Shown piece after piece: positions 5,512 to 6,158 of a DNA stretch of 6,158 bases. The notes beneath the pieces were generated by a model. It was not told where the DNA came from and did not search any database. It worked only from the letters and a program-made list of their open reading frames with translations. This DNA comes from Planctomycetota bacterium (GTDB lineage Bacteria; Planctomycetota; Brocadiia; SM23-32), in NCBI GenBank assembly GCA_018334735.1, contig JAGXLK010000165.1:1-6158 (forward strand). The letters are read 5' to 3'. Within the stretch, counting starts at the first letter, position 1; every line of letters begins with the position of its first letter. A program made the translations under genes and the position numbers.

Positions 5512-6158
5512 ATGCCAGAAGTTGAGAGATTATCAGTACCGAGAGACACATCGGCGGAAGGCGTTACATTCGGCGTGTGCGCCACAAGCGATCCGCGCGT
5601 TGACGAAGAAGCGCGAGAACGTGGCGTCAATATCATAGAGATGGTCGCAGAAATGGTCGCTGACGGAGTGAAAATGCCGGGCGGCGAACCCGTCGACGTC
5701 GTGTATTCGGATATGTTGATCGATGGCGAAAAACAGGCCGACATAGTGGCTAAACAGTTCCAGCGGGCCGGTGTCGACGCCATCATCTGCGCACCGGATA
5801 CGTGGGCGTTCCCCCAGCTTACTCTGATCAGTCTGCTGAGCCATTTCCCCGAGGATATGCCGGTTAACGTAACGTGCGGCAACAGCGGGCCCAAACCGGG
5901 TGTGGTCTACGCCCATGCCGTCAACGGGGCCCTTGCGCAGAGCGGACGCCTGACGACCCTGAATGTCGGGACCTGGCCGGATACGGGTATGAAACCGAAA
6001 ATGACGACTGAAACTGCGGACGATCTGATTGATTGGTGCTATGCGGCGCTGACATACGTCGGATTACAGGGCAGAAGGGTTGTGATATTCGGTCATGATT
6101 CCATGGGTATGGAAACAGCCCTCCCCCATGTCATACCGACCCGAAATACGTTCAATCT
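5512..6158 (+). CDS. L-fucose/L-arabinose isomerase-like protein, N-terminal 215 residues
   Basis: Partial gene running off the right edge. The visible residues resemble the N-terminal domains of the L-fucose/L-arabinose isomerase superfamily, cytoplasmic enzymes that interconvert aldoses and ketoses with a divalent metal. Supporting blocks are VTFGVCATSDPRVDEEARERG (about 18-38, the first Rossmann-like strand and helix), VVYSDMLID (63-71), GVDAIICAPDTWAFPQ (87-102), PVNVTCGNSGPKPGVVYAHA (117-136, aligned with the fucose-isomerase segment that ends in PGAVYLAA) and GRRVVIFGHDSMGM (187-200). The metal-binding Glu, Asp and His of the family lie in the C-terminal part outside the window, so activity cannot be judged. 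The start at ATG 5512 has an AAGGAGG five bases upstream and a strong promoter. The sequence is clearly divergent from enterobacterial FucI, so the substrate (fucose, arabinose or another sugar) is open. Together with the divergent Gfo/Idh/MocA gene it suggests a sugar-use locus. Confidence -1.
   Translation, partial: MPEVERLSVPRDTSAEGVTFGVCATSDPRVDEEARERGVNIIEMVAEMVADGVKMPGGEPVDVVYSDMLIDGEKQADIVAKQFQRAGVDAIICAPDTWAFPQLTLISLLSHFPEDMPVNVTCGNSGPKPGVVYAHAVNGALAQSGRLTTLNVGTWPDTGMKPKMTTETADDLIDWCYAALTYVGLQGRRVVIFGHDSMGMETALPHVIPTRNTFN

Noticed and set aside
5490..5916. Two minus-strand open frames opposite the isomerase-like gene
   Set aside because: Shadows of a gene with a strong promoter, a strong ribosome binding site and family motifs.

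Overview
The window reads as a bacterial chromosomal segment of roughly balanced GC, probably from an uncultivated or environmental Gram-negative. The only taxonomic hints are gene content: a stand-alone AddB-like nuclease, a PVC/Poribacteria/Hydrogenedentes-style Gfo/Idh/MocA protein and a divergent fucose-isomerase-like protein. No marker gene is present, so the lineage is a guess. I see no rRNA, tRNA, CRISPR array, insertion sequence or phage gene.

Layout. (1) 1-268, minus strand: N-terminal part of a family 2 glycosyltransferase that runs off the left edge. Its first seven codons are one base out of frame with the rest. (2) 269-607: a divergent intergenic region with a good sigma70-type promoter and a CRP/FNR-like dyad before the next gene. 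(3) 608-3838, plus strand: a large AddB/RexB-like protein with a complete C-terminal PD-(D/E)XK nuclease and a four-cysteine iron-sulfur arrangement, but no visible Walker A motif and no AddA partner nearby. (4) 3842-4951, minus strand: a Gfo/Idh/MocA-fold protein converging on the nuclease gene, with only 3 bp between the stop codons. (5) 4952-5511: a 560-bp divergent regulatory region rich in inverted repeats, with promoters facing both ways. (6) 5512 to the right edge, plus strand: N-terminal 215 residues of an L-fucose/L-arabinose isomerase-like protein.

How they fit together. The Gfo/Idh/MocA protein and the isomerase-like protein face away from one shared control region and probably belong to one sugar-metabolism locus. 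The Gfo/Idh/MocA protein lacks the usual Glu-Lys of the EKP motif and carries YPTH and GGHGG motifs reminiscent of the NAD-dependent glycosidases of family GH109. The nuclease gene and the glycosyltransferase look like independent units. The most interesting items are the repeat cluster with mutually exclusive hairpins at 5172-5232, the atypical Gfo/Idh/MocA active-site motifs, the unpartnered AddB-like protein, and the apparent frameshift in the glycosyltransferase.
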